Origin: Aquamicrobium aerolatum DSM 21857
Lineage (GTDB): Bacteria > Pseudomonadota > Alphaproteobacteria > Rhizobiales > Rhizobiaceae
Direction of reading: 5' to 3'
Length of the DNA: 64,000 nucleotides
Assembly (NCBI RefSeq): GCF_900113935.1
Contig: NZ_FORF01000013.1
Location: 60,518-124,517, forward strand
The translations under genes were made by a program, and so were the position numbers. Positions 7,366 to 16,538 of this stretch are shown here, in pieces. The stretch's first letter is position 1. Every line of letters starts with the position of its first letter. Below the pieces are notes generated by a model. It did no database searches, was not told the origin of the DNA, and saw nothing but the letters and a program-made list of their open reading frames with translations.

Positions 7366-8886
7366 CTATCGCGGACGCAAGGACAGGGCAGCGCGCTTTT
7401 CGCGTCGTCGTTGCACTGATGAGGGAATGTTCATTTTCTCGCGGTATTTGGCGACCGTCCGCCGGGCAACGTCGATGCCCGCTTCCTTCAGCATCAGGAC
7501 GATTGTGTCGTCGGAGAGAACCTCCAGTGGCTCTTCTGCGTCGACAAGCTTGCGAATGTGATCGCGCACGGCTTCCGAGGCATGAGCTTCGCCTCCCTCC
7601 GCCGATGCAAGCGCAACGGAAAAAAAGTATCGCAGCTCAAACACGCCGCGTGGCGTCATCATGTATTTGTTGGCGGTCACGCGGCTGACCGTCGATTCAT
7701 GCATCCCGATGGCGTCAGCTACGGTGCGCAGTGTGAGTGGACGAAGATGACGTACGCCATGCGCCAGAAAAGCATCCTGCTGGCGCACGATTTCCGTTGC
7801 AACCTTGAGGATGGTGCGCACGCGCTGGTCCAGACTGCGGGTGAGCCAATTAGCGTTCTGTAGGCATTCGCTAAGAAAGTCGCGTTCCTGCGTGTTTTTC
7901 ACATACTGTGAAACCTCGTTGAAATATTCATTGTTGACGAGGATGCGCGGTAACGTTTCCGGATTGATCTCGACGGTCCACGTGCCATCGGCTGCCGGCT
8001 GGACCAGCACGTCAGGCGTGATCGGCTCGGCGCCGCTGGTCGAAAATGCAAGCCCTGGCTTGGGATCGAGTGTGCGGATCTCCGCCAGCATCGACAAAAG
8101 ATCATCGCTGTCGACACCGCAAAGACGCTTGAGCTGAGAAAAGTCGCGGCGTGCCAGAAGGTCCAGATGCGCAAGCATAGCTTGCATCGCCGGATCGAGG
8201 CGATCACGCGCCTTCAGCTGGATTGCAAGGCATTCGGACAGGTCGCGTGCAAAAATCCCTTCGGGATCAAAGGTCTGGCAGATACCAAGAACCTTCAGTA
8301 CATGCGCCTCATTGACGCCGAGACGGTAGCTGATGTCGGCGATTTCCGTGCTCAGATAGCCCGTTTCATCGATGGCATCGCCCAGCGCATAGGCAATTGC
8401 ACGGTCAAGGGGATCGGTGAAGGAAAAGGCGATCTGCTCGCGCACGTGCTCGTAAAGCGTGACGCGCGATGCAGCGAAATCTTCGATGTTGAAAGCCTCT
8501 GCGGAAGGCAGGTTGGAGGACGCGGATGGTTTCCATTGCGCAGCCAGATCAGGTGCGCGCTGGTCTGCCATGCCTGGGTCATCTGGAAAGACATTTTCCA
8601 TCGACGCGTCGAGACGTTCGGCCATCGTTTCGGCGCTGGCGTCGTCGGACGCGAAGATCTTGTCGAGGCCAGCATCTTCCGGCAGCAGTTCTGAAGGCTG
8701 AAGAAAATCGCCTGTGTCCGCGTCTGTCGGTTGCCGTTCAAGCAGCGGGTTCTTTTCGAACTCTTCGTCAATGAAACGCGCAAGTTCCAGGTGCGTCATC
8801 TGCAGCAGACGAATCGACTGCATGAGTTGTGGCGTCATCACCAGTGATTGCGACTGACGCAACTGGAGTTTGGCGCTCAAGGCCAT
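7366..8886 (-). CDS. rpoN: RNA polymerase sigma-54 factor
   Basis: Sigma-54 directs transcription from -24/-12 promoters together with enhancer-binding ATPases, for nitrogen metabolism and other functions. The glutamine-rich activator-interacting region I is at the N-terminus (LRQSQSLVMTPQLMQSIRLL, about 8-27). The RpoN box ARRTVAKYRE, which contacts the -24 element, lies at about 474-483 of 506 residues. The acidic region II (about 50-110) is rich in Asp and Ala. Length and domain order are normal. It follows lptB by 132 bases on the minus strand. Confidence 0.97.
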   Translation of the reverse strand: MALSAKLQLRQSQSLVMTPQLMQSIRLLQMTHLELARFIDEEFEKNPLLERQPTDADTGDFLQPSELLPEDAGLDKIFASDDASAETMAERLDASMENVFPDDPGMADQRAPDLAAQWKPSASSNLPSAEAFNIEDFAASRVTLYEHVREQIAFSFTDPLDRAIAYALGDAIDETGYLSTEIADISYRLGVNEAHVLKVLGICQTFDPEGIFARDLSECLAIQLKARDRLDPAMQAMLAHLDLLARRDFSQLKRLCGVDSDDLLSMLAEIRTLDPKPGLAFSTSGAEPITPDVLVQPAADGTWTVEINPETLPRILVNNEYFNEVSQYVKNTQERDFLSECLQNANWLTRSLDQRVRTILKVATEIVRQQDAFLAHGVRHLRPLTLRTVADAIGMHESTVSRVTANKYMMTPRGVFELRYFFSVALASAEGGEAHASEAVRDHIRKLVDAEEPLEVLSDDTIVLMLKEAGIDVARRTVAKYREKMNIPSSVQRRREKRAALSLRPR

Positions 8887-9018
8887 CGAAATTCAACCCC
8901 GAAGAGGTCTTGCCGGGAGGCGAGACCGAAACATCCGCAAGGTGATCAAGACTGGCCCGCCTTTTGCTTGTCAAGCGAAGGCGTCGGGTTGGAACGCATT
9001 GATCGGGCGACAATCGCG

Positions 9019-9828
9019 CTAAAGGGTGAATTGTTCGCCAAGATAGAGCCGCCGTACGTCCGGGTTCTGGACGATCTCTGACGGCAGGCCGTGCGTGAGC
9101 ACCTGACCTGCGTGAATGATGTACGCGCGTTCAACTAGCCCCAGCGTCTCGCGCACATTATGGTCTGTGATCAGGACGCCAATGCCACGCTTGGTCAGAT
9201 GGCGCACAAGCTGCTGGATATCGGCGACCGCGATGGGGTCGACGCCGGCAAACGGCTCATCGAGCAGCATGAAGGCCGGGTTGGAGGCGAGCGCGCGGGC
9301 AATTTCAAGCCGTCGCCGCTCACCGCCGGACAGAGCGATCGAGGGCGATTTTCGCAAATGCGAGATGTGAAATTCTTCGAGAAGTTCGTCCAGCCGTCGC
9401 TCCCGCTCCTTGCGGCTTTTCTCGACGACCTCAAGGATGGCGCGGATATTGTTTTCGACCGACAGGCCGCGGAAGATCGAGGCTTCCTGCGGAAGATAAC
9501 CGATCCCGAGCCGAGCGCGGCGATACATTGGCATGCTGGTGACGTCATAGCCGTCAATTTCAATGGTGCCGCTGTCGACCGGAACCAGACCAGTGACCAT
9601 GTAGAAACTGGTGGTCTTGCCCGCACCGTTGGGTCCAAGCAGCCCCACGGCTTCGCCGGCGCGCACGCCAAAGGATGCACCGCTGACGACTTGCCTGCCC
9701 TTGTAGGACTTGGTCAGGCCGCGCGCGATCATTGTGCCCTTGAAGCGCTCCAGCTCAGGCTGGCCCGGCATCGACGCATTTGTATTGCTGCGCTCGGCGC
9801 GGCTTTTGAAAAGCGACGGTATGCGCAC
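9019..9828 (-). CDS. lptB: LPS export ABC transporter ATP-binding protein
   Basis: LptB powers the LptBFGC complex that extracts lipopolysaccharide from the inner membrane. The Walker [10 protein letters not shown], signature [15 protein letters not shown] and Walker [14 protein letters not shown] are all intact. The 269-residue protein has an N-terminal tail of about 32 residues before the ATPase domain (first family position near [12 protein letters not shown]), so the GTG start at 9828 could be later. I keep it because the GTG shares one base with the lptA stop, a sign of translational coupling. lptF and lptG are not in the window. Confidence 0.94.
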   Translation of the reverse strand: MRIPSLFKSRAERSNTNASMPGQPELERFKGTMIARGLTKSYKGRQVVSGASFGVRAGEAVGLLGPNGAGKTTSFYMVTGLVPVDSGTIEIDGYDVTSMPMYRRARLGIGYLPQEASIFRGLSVENNIRAILEVVEKSRKERERRLDELLEEFHISHLRKSPSIALSGGERRRLEIARALASNPAFMLLDEPFAGVDPIAVADIQQLVRHLTKRGIGVLITDHNVRETLGLVERAYIIHAGQVLTHGLPSEIVQNPDVRRLYLGEQFTL

Positions 9829-10382
9829 TATTGAGCCTGTGAACCCGGTTTCAACAGCATCTTGACGCGGGTTCCGCCGGACGTGTTCCCACAGCCTTCG
9901 AGTTGCGCCAAGCCCGTTGCCATCTGAACGGTTAGCTTGCAGCCGACGACCACATTGTCGCCTTCTGACAAAACCACTTCCTTTCCGGTCAGGGTGAGCA
10001 CTTCCTTTTTCATGTCGAAGCTGCCGCGCTCGCCGGTTGCGACCTGAGTGTTTGAACGGACATAGACCTTGCCCTCAACTTCGAGGCGGTCAATGTCGGC
10101 AGAGCCGGTCGTGGCTGATCCACCATCGGTGGCATAGTAAACCGTCATCTTGCCGGAGCGGAGCAGCGTCGGTCCCTGCACGACGGAAACGTTGCCGGTG
10201 AAGATTGCGACGCCATCATTCTCCCGCACTTCCAGATTGTCGCTCTCGATCTGGATCGGTTCATTGCCCTCAAGCTTGAGCCCGGTCATGCGGCTGTTGT
10301 TCTGCTGTGCCAAGGCTGCATTCATCGTCAGGCCGAGGAGCAGCGTCGTCGCCAGTGCCGTCATGCGGCTGTCAGTTCGCAT
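9828..10382 (-). CDS. lptA: LPS transport periplasmic protein LptA
   Basis: LptA forms the periplasmic bridge carrying lipopolysaccharide from LptC to the outer-membrane LptD. The 184-residue form starts at ATG 10382 with a signal peptide (about 1-26, ending NAALAQ) and then the OstA-like beta-jellyroll repeats ([23 protein letters not shown]). The start overlaps the end of lptC by 11 bases and has a run of G residues upstream as ribosome-binding site. An in-frame start 15 codons earlier would spoil the signal peptide. It lies between lptC and lptB in the standard order. Confidence 0.92.
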   Translation of the reverse strand: MRTDSRMTALATTLLLGLTMNAALAQQNNSRMTGLKLEGNEPIQIESDNLEVRENDGVAIFTGNVSVVQGPTLLRSGKMTVYYATDGGSATTGSADIDRLEVEGKVYVRSNTQVATGERGSFDMKKEVLTLTGKEVVLSEGDNVVVGCKLTVQMATGLAQLEGCGNTSGGTRVKMLLKPGSQAQ

Positions 10383-11094
10383 CGGTGTCCCCCCTGCTGC
10401 CCGCGGCGGCAGCCTGCAAGCGATCACGCACGATTTCCATGCGGACGCGTTTGTCGAAAATCAGGACCGCGCCATTTTCGCGGATGGTCATGGTTTCCGC
10501 CTGAAGCTTGGCACCGTCAAGAGTAATATCGACCGGATCAGTCGTATTGATGCTGCCCGAAGCAATATCGACATTGGCCGACCGAAGCTTTGCCTTCACT
10601 CCCGTGTCCGTGGTGACGACGACATCCTCACCCAATTTCAGCGTATTGGCAGCGCGATCATAGGCTCCGGTGCGCGCTGCGACCGTGATCCAATTGCTCG
10701 TTTCGAACGGAAGGCGCGCGTCGATGCCTTCAAGATCGATACGACTTGTGTCGCCGATGTCCTGAACTGCGCGTTTGGCGGTCATCGAGTAAGCGCGATT
10801 GTCCTGCGTGAAACCGTCCAGTTTGGGGGAAGACATTACCAGTCGGCCACCTTCAATAGCGGTGCCGCTCAAATCGATCGACAGGCCTTCTGGCACCGCG
10901 ATCAGGGATTTCGCGGCAAACAGCGCAACCATGGCCAAAACAGCTGCCGGCAGCAGAAATTTCAACCGCCGCACGCGCGCCGAATGCCGGTGCGCGCTGT
11001 GAAATGCCGCCTCCACCCGCGCGGACCTTGCAGACGCAACATCGGTCCTTTCGGGGCTTGTATGCAGTGGCGTGTATGTGGGCGATTGATTCAT
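10372..11094 (-). CDS. lptC: LPS export protein LptC
   Basis: LptC is anchored in the inner membrane by one helix and passes lipopolysaccharide to LptA. The membrane segment is at about 44-62 (LKFLLPAAVLAMVALFAA), preceded by a basic region, and the rest is a periplasmic jellyroll with the DUF1239 pattern (GRLVMSSPKLDGFTQDNRAY). I use the ATG at 11094 (240 residues); an in-frame start 11 codons earlier exists and neither has a strong ribosome-binding site. It is the first gene of the lpt-rpoN cluster. The 262-base gap to sppA must hold both divergent promoters. Confidence 0.88.
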   Translation of the reverse strand: MNQSPTYTPLHTSPERTDVASARSARVEAAFHSAHRHSARVRRLKFLLPAAVLAMVALFAAKSLIAVPEGLSIDLSGTAIEGGRLVMSSPKLDGFTQDNRAYSMTAKRAVQDIGDTSRIDLEGIDARLPFETSNWITVAARTGAYDRAANTLKLGEDVVVTTDTGVKAKLRSANVDIASGSINTTDPVDITLDGAKLQAETMTIRENGAVLIFDKRVRMEIVRDRLQAAAAGSRGDTDAN

Positions 11095-11356
11095 CGGTCT
11101 CTTATGCTGTGAAACAAGTATTATCACCAGAGGGGTGAACTTGCCTGGCGACGAACGGGCGATCTTTACTGCCTATAGGCCTAAAGGCTGCAATGCGCAC
11201 GCTAATATGGTGATTTTGGGATGAAGAAAAAGCCTGGTGGCGTATAAGATCCGCTGAAAAATGCATGCGAGTTCCCTCAGCCCCTTTCAAGCGCACCTTC
11301 TGCTGGATTAAAACCGTGGGAAGGTGTTGGCGGGCAGCATCGGTGAAGAGGCTATT

Positions 11357-12328
11357 ATGGCAGATCGGGCAGACGACATCATCGATCGACGCAGATTGCG
11401 TCGCAAACTCACATTCTGGCGCATCGTCGCCCTCGGGGTGGTTGTTCTTGCAGTCGCGGCGGCATCTTCCTGGCTGTTCCGCGATCGTATCGGCGGGACG
11501 GGTTTCAGCCAGATCGCCAAGATCAGGATTGAAGGCACCATCACCGAAGACGACGAGCTTCTGGAGCGTCTCGATCGCGCGGCCAAGGCGGAATATGTGA
11601 AAGGCGTCATCCTTTCGATCGATTCGCCCGGTGGCACTACGGCAGGGGGCGAAGCTATCTATGATGCTGTTCGCCGTCTTGCTGCGGAAAAGCCGGTGGT
11701 GGCGCAGGTCGGCACCCTCGCCGCGTCCGCCGGCTACATGATTGCGACAGCCTCGGACCATATTGTGGCGCGCCAGTCTTCAATCGTTGGCTCAATTGGC
11801 GTTTTGGTGCAGTTCCCGGACATCACTGGCTTGATGGATAAAATCGGCGTCAAGCTTGAAGGGGTGAAGTCGTCGCCGCTCAAGGCAGAGCCGTCGCCAT
11901 TTTCGCCGACGACGGATGAAGAACGCGCCATGTTGCGCGCAATGGTGATGGATAGCTACGACTGGTTTGTCGGCCTCGTGGAGGAGCGCCGTCCGCTGTC
12001 TCGCGCGCAGGTGCTGGAAGTGGCAGACGGTTCGATCTTCACGGGCCGGCAGGCGCTGCAACGCAAGCTGATTGACGCGCTGGGGGGCGAGGAAACGGCA
12101 ATCGAGTGGCTGGCGAGCAAGGGCGTCGACAAAAGTCTGGCGGTGATCGAGTGGAAAAAGCCGAGTAGCAGTGTGTTTGGGGTGGTGCCTCTGACGCAAA
12201 TAGTGGGAGCTGTATTGGGACTGGATCGGCTCAGCCCCGATCTGACGGAGCGATTGGGCGCCAACCGCTTGTTCCTTGACGGCTTGCTGTCGCTCTGGCA
12301 CCCTGACCCAAGCATCCTGTCTGACTGA
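11357..12328 (+). CDS. sppA: Signal peptide peptidase SppA (S49 family)
   Basis: A membrane-bound serine protease of the short SppA type (323 residues), thought to degrade cleaved signal peptides. One N-terminal transmembrane helix lies at about 22-41. The catalytic Ser124 is in LAASAGYMIA, and the general base Lys176 is in SSPLKAEPSPF, matching the Ser/Lys dyad spacing of short-form SppA. The GAAGAG before ATG 11357 supports that start over one 11 codons upstream. The gene is followed by ihfB 55 bases later, an arrangement common in rhizobia. Confidence 0.93.
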   Translation: MADRADDIIDRRRLRRKLTFWRIVALGVVVLAVAAASSWLFRDRIGGTGFSQIAKIRIEGTITEDDELLERLDRAAKAEYVKGVILSIDSPGGTTAGGEAIYDAVRRLAAEKPVVAQVGTLAASAGYMIATASDHIVARQSSIVGSIGVLVQFPDITGLMDKIGVKLEGVKSSPLKAEPSPFSPTTDEERAMLRAMVMDSYDWFVGLVEERRPLSRAQVLEVADGSIFTGRQALQRKLIDALGGEETAIEWLASKGVDKSLAVIEWKKPSSSVFGVVPLTQIVGAVLGLDRLSPDLTERLGANRLFLDGLLSLWHPDPSILSD

Positions 12329-12383
12329 AAAAGCAAGCAAAAACACGAGCATATCCGAACGCCGTTAACGGGGGAGCTACCCG

Positions 12384-12677
12384 ATGATCAAGTCCGAGCT
12401 GGTGCAGAGCATCGCCAATCGCAATCCGCATCTTTTCCTGCGTGACGTCGAAAACATCGTCAACGCGATCTTTGACGAGATCACCGAGGCGCTGGCGGCG
12501 GGCAACCGCGTCGAGTTGCGTGGATTCGGCGCGTTCTCGGTAAAGAACCGACCGGCGCGGGTGGGACGTAACCCGCGCACTGGAGAATCCGTTGAGGTCG
12601 AGGAGAAGTGGGTGCCGTTCTTCAAGACCGGCAAGGAACTGCGTGAACGGTTGAACGCCGAAGACGAAAACGATTGA
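12384..12677 (+). CDS. ihfB: Integration host factor subunit beta
   Basis: A 97-residue DNA-bending protein that pairs with IHF alpha. The HU/IHF signature [22 protein letters not shown] is present at about 48-69, with the conserved proline that intercalates DNA in RNPRTG. The N-terminus [17 protein letters not shown] is that of the beta subunit rather than alpha or HU. GGGGAG lies just before the ATG. IHF assists sigma-54 promoters, and rpoN is 3.5 kb away. A small LapA-domain gene follows 28 bases downstream, probably in the same transcript. Confidence 0.96.
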   Translation: MIKSELVQSIANRNPHLFLRDVENIVNAIFDEITEALAAGNRVELRGFGAFSVKNRPARVGRNPRTGESVEVEEKWVPFFKTGKELRERLNAEDEND

Positions 12678-12705
12678 GGGCGGCCTCCGCCGCATCGAAG
12701 CGCCT

Positions 12706-13044
12706 ATGCTGAACCGTTTTTTGACCGTTGCAATCTTCATCCCGCTGGCGATCGTGCTGGTCGCGCTGGCGGTCGCCAACCGCACACCGGTCGCGTTCAC
12801 ACTTGATCCGTTCAACCCGGGCAATCCTGGATTGACGACGACGCTACCGCTGTTTGTGTATCTGTTCGCGGCATTGCTGGTGGGCCTTGTCATTGGCAGC
12901 GTCGCGACCTGGTTGCGACAGGGCAGGTACCGCAAGATGGCCCGCAAGCGGGAGGCGGACCGGATCGCATACCATCCCTCCGACAAGCCAGCCGCAACGG
13001 GCGAGCCGGGCGCCGGTCCTGCGCTGCCAAAGCCATCTGTATGA
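12706..13044 (+). CDS. LapA-domain membrane protein
   Basis: A 112-residue inner-membrane protein with two hydrophobic helices at about 5-24 and 47-66 and the ANRTPVAFTLDPF motif between them, typical of the LapA (YciS) domain involved in lipopolysaccharide assembly control in enteric bacteria. The C-terminal third is basic and then Pro/Ala-rich, without LapB-type repeats. In Hyphomicrobiales this gene commonly follows ihfB, as here. The role in LPS assembly is transferred from distant relatives and is not certain. Confidence 0.82.
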   Translation: MLNRFLTVAIFIPLAIVLVALAVANRTPVAFTLDPFNPGNPGLTTTLPLFVYLFAALLVGLVIGSVATWLRQGRYRKMARKREADRIAYHPSDKPAATGEPGAGPALPKPSV

Positions 13045-13066
13045 TCCAGTCGGAGGTGCTGCAGCG

Positions 13067-14032
13067 ATGCTGACGATTTCGGCGCAGGACGTAGACCGCG
13101 CTCTGACTGAAACGATGTTGGTCGATGCTTTGCAGGTCGCATTTCGCGATGGCATGGTCCAGCCGGTGCGCCATCACCACGCGGTTGAACGCCCTGACGG
13201 TGCGGCGTCGACATTGCTTCTGATGCCTGCCTGGAATGATTTCGAAGCTGCGGGAACTTCGGAAGGCGGCTTCATCGGCGTCAAGATAGTCACCGTGTCG
13301 CCGGACAATAATTCAATCGGTAAGCCTGCGGTCGTGGGGCTGTTCTTGCTCCTGAATGGAAAGACCGGCGAGCCTGTCGCGCTGATTGACGGTCCGCGAC
13401 TGACAACATGGCGCACGGCATGTGCATCGGCGCTGGCTTCACGCTGGCTATCGCGCGAAGACTCATCGCGTCTCCTGATTATTGGCGCAGGTGCCATGGC
13501 GCCGTTCCTTGTGCGGGCGCATTGCGCAGTGCGCCCTATCCGCCAGATTCGCATCTGGAACCGCACACAGGCAAACGCAGAGAAACTTGCCGCAACGCTG
13601 CGTGCAGAAGGCCTTGACGTCATTGCGACCGACGATCTCGATGGAGCGCTGGGATGGGCAGACATCATCTCGTCGGCGACTATTTCGGCTGAGCCGCTGG
13701 TCAAAGGCGCACGCCTGAAGCCTAGTACGCATGTCGATCTCGTGGGTGCTTTCACGCCGGAATTGCGCGAGAGCGACGACGAGGCGATCAAAAAGGCACG
13801 TGTCTATGTCGATACGCGAGAGGGTGCGACCAAGGAAGCCGGCGACATCGTGCAGGCACTCGCGTCGGGCGCTTTGACACGCGACGGAATTGTCGGGGAT
13901 CTTTATGAGCTGGCGCGAGGTGAAAAACAGGGTCGTCGCAATGCGGACGAAATCACCTTGTTCAAATCGGTCGGTGCGGCGCTGGAAGATCTTGCTGCCG
14001 GAATTGCGGTTTACAAGGCGATGACCGGCTGA
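13067..14032 (+). CDS. Ornithine cyclodeaminase/mu-crystallin family protein
   Basis: A 321-residue NAD(P)-binding protein. The Rossmann region LIIGAGAMAPFLVRAH lies at about 132-147, followed by IRIWNRTQANAEKLA. The family's substrate region DGPRLTTWRTACASALASRWL (about 107-127) is present. Members convert ornithine to proline, or act as alanine dehydrogenases or ketimine reductases, so the exact reaction is open. GGAGGT at 13052-13057 precedes the ATG at 13067, which settles the start. It follows the LapA-like gene by 22 bases, but the functions appear unrelated. Confidence 0.87.
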   Translation: MLTISAQDVDRALTETMLVDALQVAFRDGMVQPVRHHHAVERPDGAASTLLLMPAWNDFEAAGTSEGGFIGVKIVTVSPDNNSIGKPAVVGLFLLLNGKTGEPVALIDGPRLTTWRTACASALASRWLSREDSSRLLIIGAGAMAPFLVRAHCAVRPIRQIRIWNRTQANAEKLAATLRAEGLDVIATDDLDGALGWADIISSATISAEPLVKGARLKPSTHVDLVGAFTPELRESDDEAIKKARVYVDTREGATKEAGDIVQALASGALTRDGIVGDLYELARGEKQGRRNADEITLFKSVGAALEDLAAGIAVYKAMTG

Positions 14033-14137
14033 GCCGATCCTCAGGTTTCGGCCTGCTCCGGAATGCGGTGAGCGCGTTGTTGCGGCACTGCCGATGCTAT
14101 GGCAAAAGCGCGCACGAAATTCGAGTGGAGCTGACTA

Positions 14138-15133
14138 TTGAAACCGCCGCGGAACAGAACCCCTGAACGGGAGGCGCGTCCGGCGCTGAATGAACCGATC
14201 GCAACGCGACGTGTTCTGACACGCAGGGACGGACCTCTTCCGGGCGAGGCGGTGCCGGTGATCCTTGAGGTTGCGCCGAATGCCGATTACGCGCTGCTCG
14301 ATTCGGGCAATGGCCGCAAGCTGGAGCAATACGGACCCTATCGCATCGAGCGCCCCGAGGGACAGGCGATCTGGCTGCCTGCGCTGCCGCAGAGCGAGTG
14401 GGCGAAGGCTGACGCGATCTTCACGGGCGATACCGATGAAGAGGGCATGGGTCGCTGGCGTTTTCCACGTACCCCGCTTGGCGAAACCTGGCCGATGAAA
14501 CATGACGGCATCGACTATCTTGGGCGCTTCACTTCGTTCCGGCATGTCGGCGTGTTCCCGGAGCAAGGCTCGCACTGGAGCCATATGGAGACACTCATTC
14601 GCGAGGCAAAGCGCCCGGTGCGGGTCCTCAACCTGTTCGGTTATACCGGGGTCGCTTCGCTGGTGGCAGCGCGGGCGGGAGCGGAAGTCACACATGTCGA
14701 CGCTTCAAAAAAGGCGATCGGTTGGGCGCGCGAAAATCAGGATCTGGCGCGGCTGAACGACAAGCCGATCCGCTGGATCTGCGAGGACGCGATGAAATTC
14801 GTCGAGCGAGAGGCGCGTCGGGGCAGTCGCTACGACATTATTCTGCTCGATCCGCCAGCCTTCGGGCGTGGACCAAAGGGCGAAGTCTGGCAATTGTTCG
14901 AACATTTGCCCGCCATGGCCGATATTTGCCGCGATATCTTGACGCCCAAGCCGCTGGCCGTCGTTCTGACGGCCTATTCGATCCGTGCCTCGTTCTTTGC
15001 AATCCATGCGCTGATGCGTGACAGATTTGCCGGGATGGGCGGCCGGGTGGAATCCGGGGAGCTGGTGATTCGCGAAAAGTCGGCGGGCCGGGCGCTCTCC
15101 ACTTCTCTTTTCTCGCGTTGGGTGGCGGCATGA
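14138..15133 (+). CDS. Class I SAM-dependent RNA methyltransferase (RlmI-like)
   Basis: A 331-residue protein with a Rossmann methyltransferase domain: the SAM-binding motif VLNLFGYTGVASLVAARAG lies at about 165-183, and the catalytic loop ILLDPPAFGRGPKGEVW at about 242-258. The pattern is that of RlmI/RlmK-type rRNA cytosine-5 methyltransferases, but the N-terminal PUA domain of E. coli RlmI is not evident. The start is TTG at 14138 with GGAG upstream. Its stop overlaps the ATG of the next RNA methyltransferase gene (ATGA), so the two are translationally coupled. The target base is not known. Confidence 0.87.
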   Translation: MKPPRNRTPEREARPALNEPIATRRVLTRRDGPLPGEAVPVILEVAPNADYALLDSGNGRKLEQYGPYRIERPEGQAIWLPALPQSEWAKADAIFTGDTDEEGMGRWRFPRTPLGETWPMKHDGIDYLGRFTSFRHVGVFPEQGSHWSHMETLIREAKRPVRVLNLFGYTGVASLVAARAGAEVTHVDASKKAIGWARENQDLARLNDKPIRWICEDAMKFVEREARRGSRYDIILLDPPAFGRGPKGEVWQLFEHLPAMADICRDILTPKPLAVVLTAYSIRASFFAIHALMRDRFAGMGGRVESGELVIREKSAGRALSTSLFSRWVAA

Positions 15134-15978
15134 ACATGAGCGACAACAAGCGCGTGGGGCAGGTGAAGGAGGTCACTAGCCTCTCCAATCCGATCGTGAA
15201 GGACGTCAAAGCACTGGCGTTGAAGAAGTTTCGCGACCAGCAGAACGCATTCATGGCGGAAGGCCTCAAGCTGGTGATCGATGCGCTGGATCTGGGCTGG
15301 ACGATCAAGACGCTGATATTTGCCAAGACCCAGCTCGGAAACCAGACGGTCGAAAGTGTTGCCGCACGGGCCAAGGCGGCTGGCGCGCTGGTGCTGGAAG
15401 TGTCCGAAAAGGTGCTGGGCGCGATTACCCGTCGTGACAATCCGCAGATGGTCGTCGGCGTGTTCGAACAGAAATGGCTGCCGCTCAAGGACGTGCGTCC
15501 GGCCCAGGGCGAGGTATGGATTGCGCTCGATCGCGTGCGTGATCCCGGCAATCTTGGCACCATCATCCGCACTGCGGACGCCGTTGGCGCCAAGGGCGTC
15601 ATTCTCGTGGGTGAAACCACTGACCCGTTCTCGCTGGAAACAGTGCGCGCGACGATGGGCTCCGTGTTTGCCATCCCGGTCGTCAAAGCGTCGCCGGAGG
15701 CGTTCATGTCCTGGCGCAGGGGGCTCAAGGCCAAGATCGTCGGCACACATCTGAAGGGTTCCGTCGACTACCGAACGGTGGATTATTCAAAGGACGCCAC
15801 AATTTTGCTGATGGGCAATGAACAGCAAGGGCTCCCCGACGATCTGGCTGCGGCCTGCGATACTCTGATCCGCATTCCACAGGCTGGCCGTGCTGACTCG
15901 CTGAACCTTGCAGTGGCCACAGGTGTGGCGCTCTACGAAATCCGGCGCCATGCGCTGCCAGATGTCGGGAGGAGCTAG
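15130..15978 (+). CDS. TrmH/SpoU family RNA 2'-O-methyltransferase
   Basis: A 282-residue SPOUT-class enzyme that methylates ribose 2'-hydroxyls in tRNA or rRNA. All three SpoU motifs are present: [17 protein letters not shown] (motif 1, about 142-158), [13 protein letters not shown] (motif 2) and [22 protein letters not shown] (motif 3), with the knot-forming asparagines. The N-terminal domain has the substrate-binding L30e-like pattern. It overlaps the preceding methyltransferase by four bases, and the lspA start is two bases after its stop. The exact target nucleotide cannot be assigned. Confidence 0.9.
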   Translation: MNMSDNKRVGQVKEVTSLSNPIVKDVKALALKKFRDQQNAFMAEGLKLVIDALDLGWTIKTLIFAKTQLGNQTVESVAARAKAAGALVLEVSEKVLGAITRRDNPQMVVGVFEQKWLPLKDVRPAQGEVWIALDRVRDPGNLGTIIRTADAVGAKGVILVGETTDPFSLETVRATMGSVFAIPVVKASPEAFMSWRRGLKAKIVGTHLKGSVDYRTVDYSKDATILLMGNEQQGLPDDLAAACDTLIRIPQAGRADSLNLAVATGVALYEIRRHALPDVGRS

Positions 15979-15979
15979 A

Positions 15980-16483
15980 GTGACGCGCGCTGGTTTGGGT
16001 TTTTACGGGGCGGTGATTGCCGGAGCGGTCGCGCTCGATCAGTGGATCAAATATCTCGTCGAAACCCGCATGGAAATGCATTCGGCGATAGAAATTCTGC
16101 CGTTTTTGTCGCTGTTTCGTACCCACAATACCGGCATTGCATTCTCGATGTTCTCCAATCTTGGCAGCATTCCTCTGGTGGTGTTGACGTTGCTGGTGAT
16201 CGCCTTCGTGGCGTGGATCGCGATACGCAGCGACAAGAGCCAGGTTCTGGCGCGCTTTGGGTTCGCGCTGATCATCGGTGGCGCGATCGGCAATCTGATT
16301 GACCGGACATGGCTGGGCTATGTAGTCGACTACATACTGTTCCACTTGCCGACATGGTCGTTTGCCGTCTTCAACCTCGCCGACGCTTTCATTTCGGTAG
16401 GTGCTGCGATGGTGATTCTGGACGAGATCCTTGTCTGGTGGCGGGGGCGCAAAGCGACGCGCGACGACCAGCTGAACGGTTGA
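15980..16483 (+). CDS. lspA: Lipoprotein signal peptidase (signal peptidase II)
   Basis: LspA removes signal peptides from prolipoproteins in the inner membrane. The 167-residue protein has four transmembrane helices. The catalytic aspartates are D117 (GYVVDYILF) and D135 ([11 protein letters not shown]), and the conserved NTGIAFSMF is at about 50-58. The start is GTG 15980, with GGGAGGAG directly upstream; longer in-frame starts lie inside the preceding gene and would add non-family sequence. It completes a tight three-gene run with two RNA methyltransferases. Confidence 0.95.
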   Translation: MTRAGLGFYGAVIAGAVALDQWIKYLVETRMEMHSAIEILPFLSLFRTHNTGIAFSMFSNLGSIPLVVLTLLVIAFVAWIAIRSDKSQVLARFGFALIIGGAIGNLIDRTWLGYVVDYILFHLPTWSFAVFNLADAFISVGAAMVILDEILVWWRGRKATRDDQLNG

Positions 16484-16538
16484 CCGCGCGATCTCACCAC
16501 TCCAGACTTGCGTCTGAAAACCGGTCAGGAGATTTTGC

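Noticed and set aside
12231..13214. A 327-codon open frame antisense to sppA, ihfB and the LapA-like gene
   Set aside because: It crosses three real genes, and its product has no family features.
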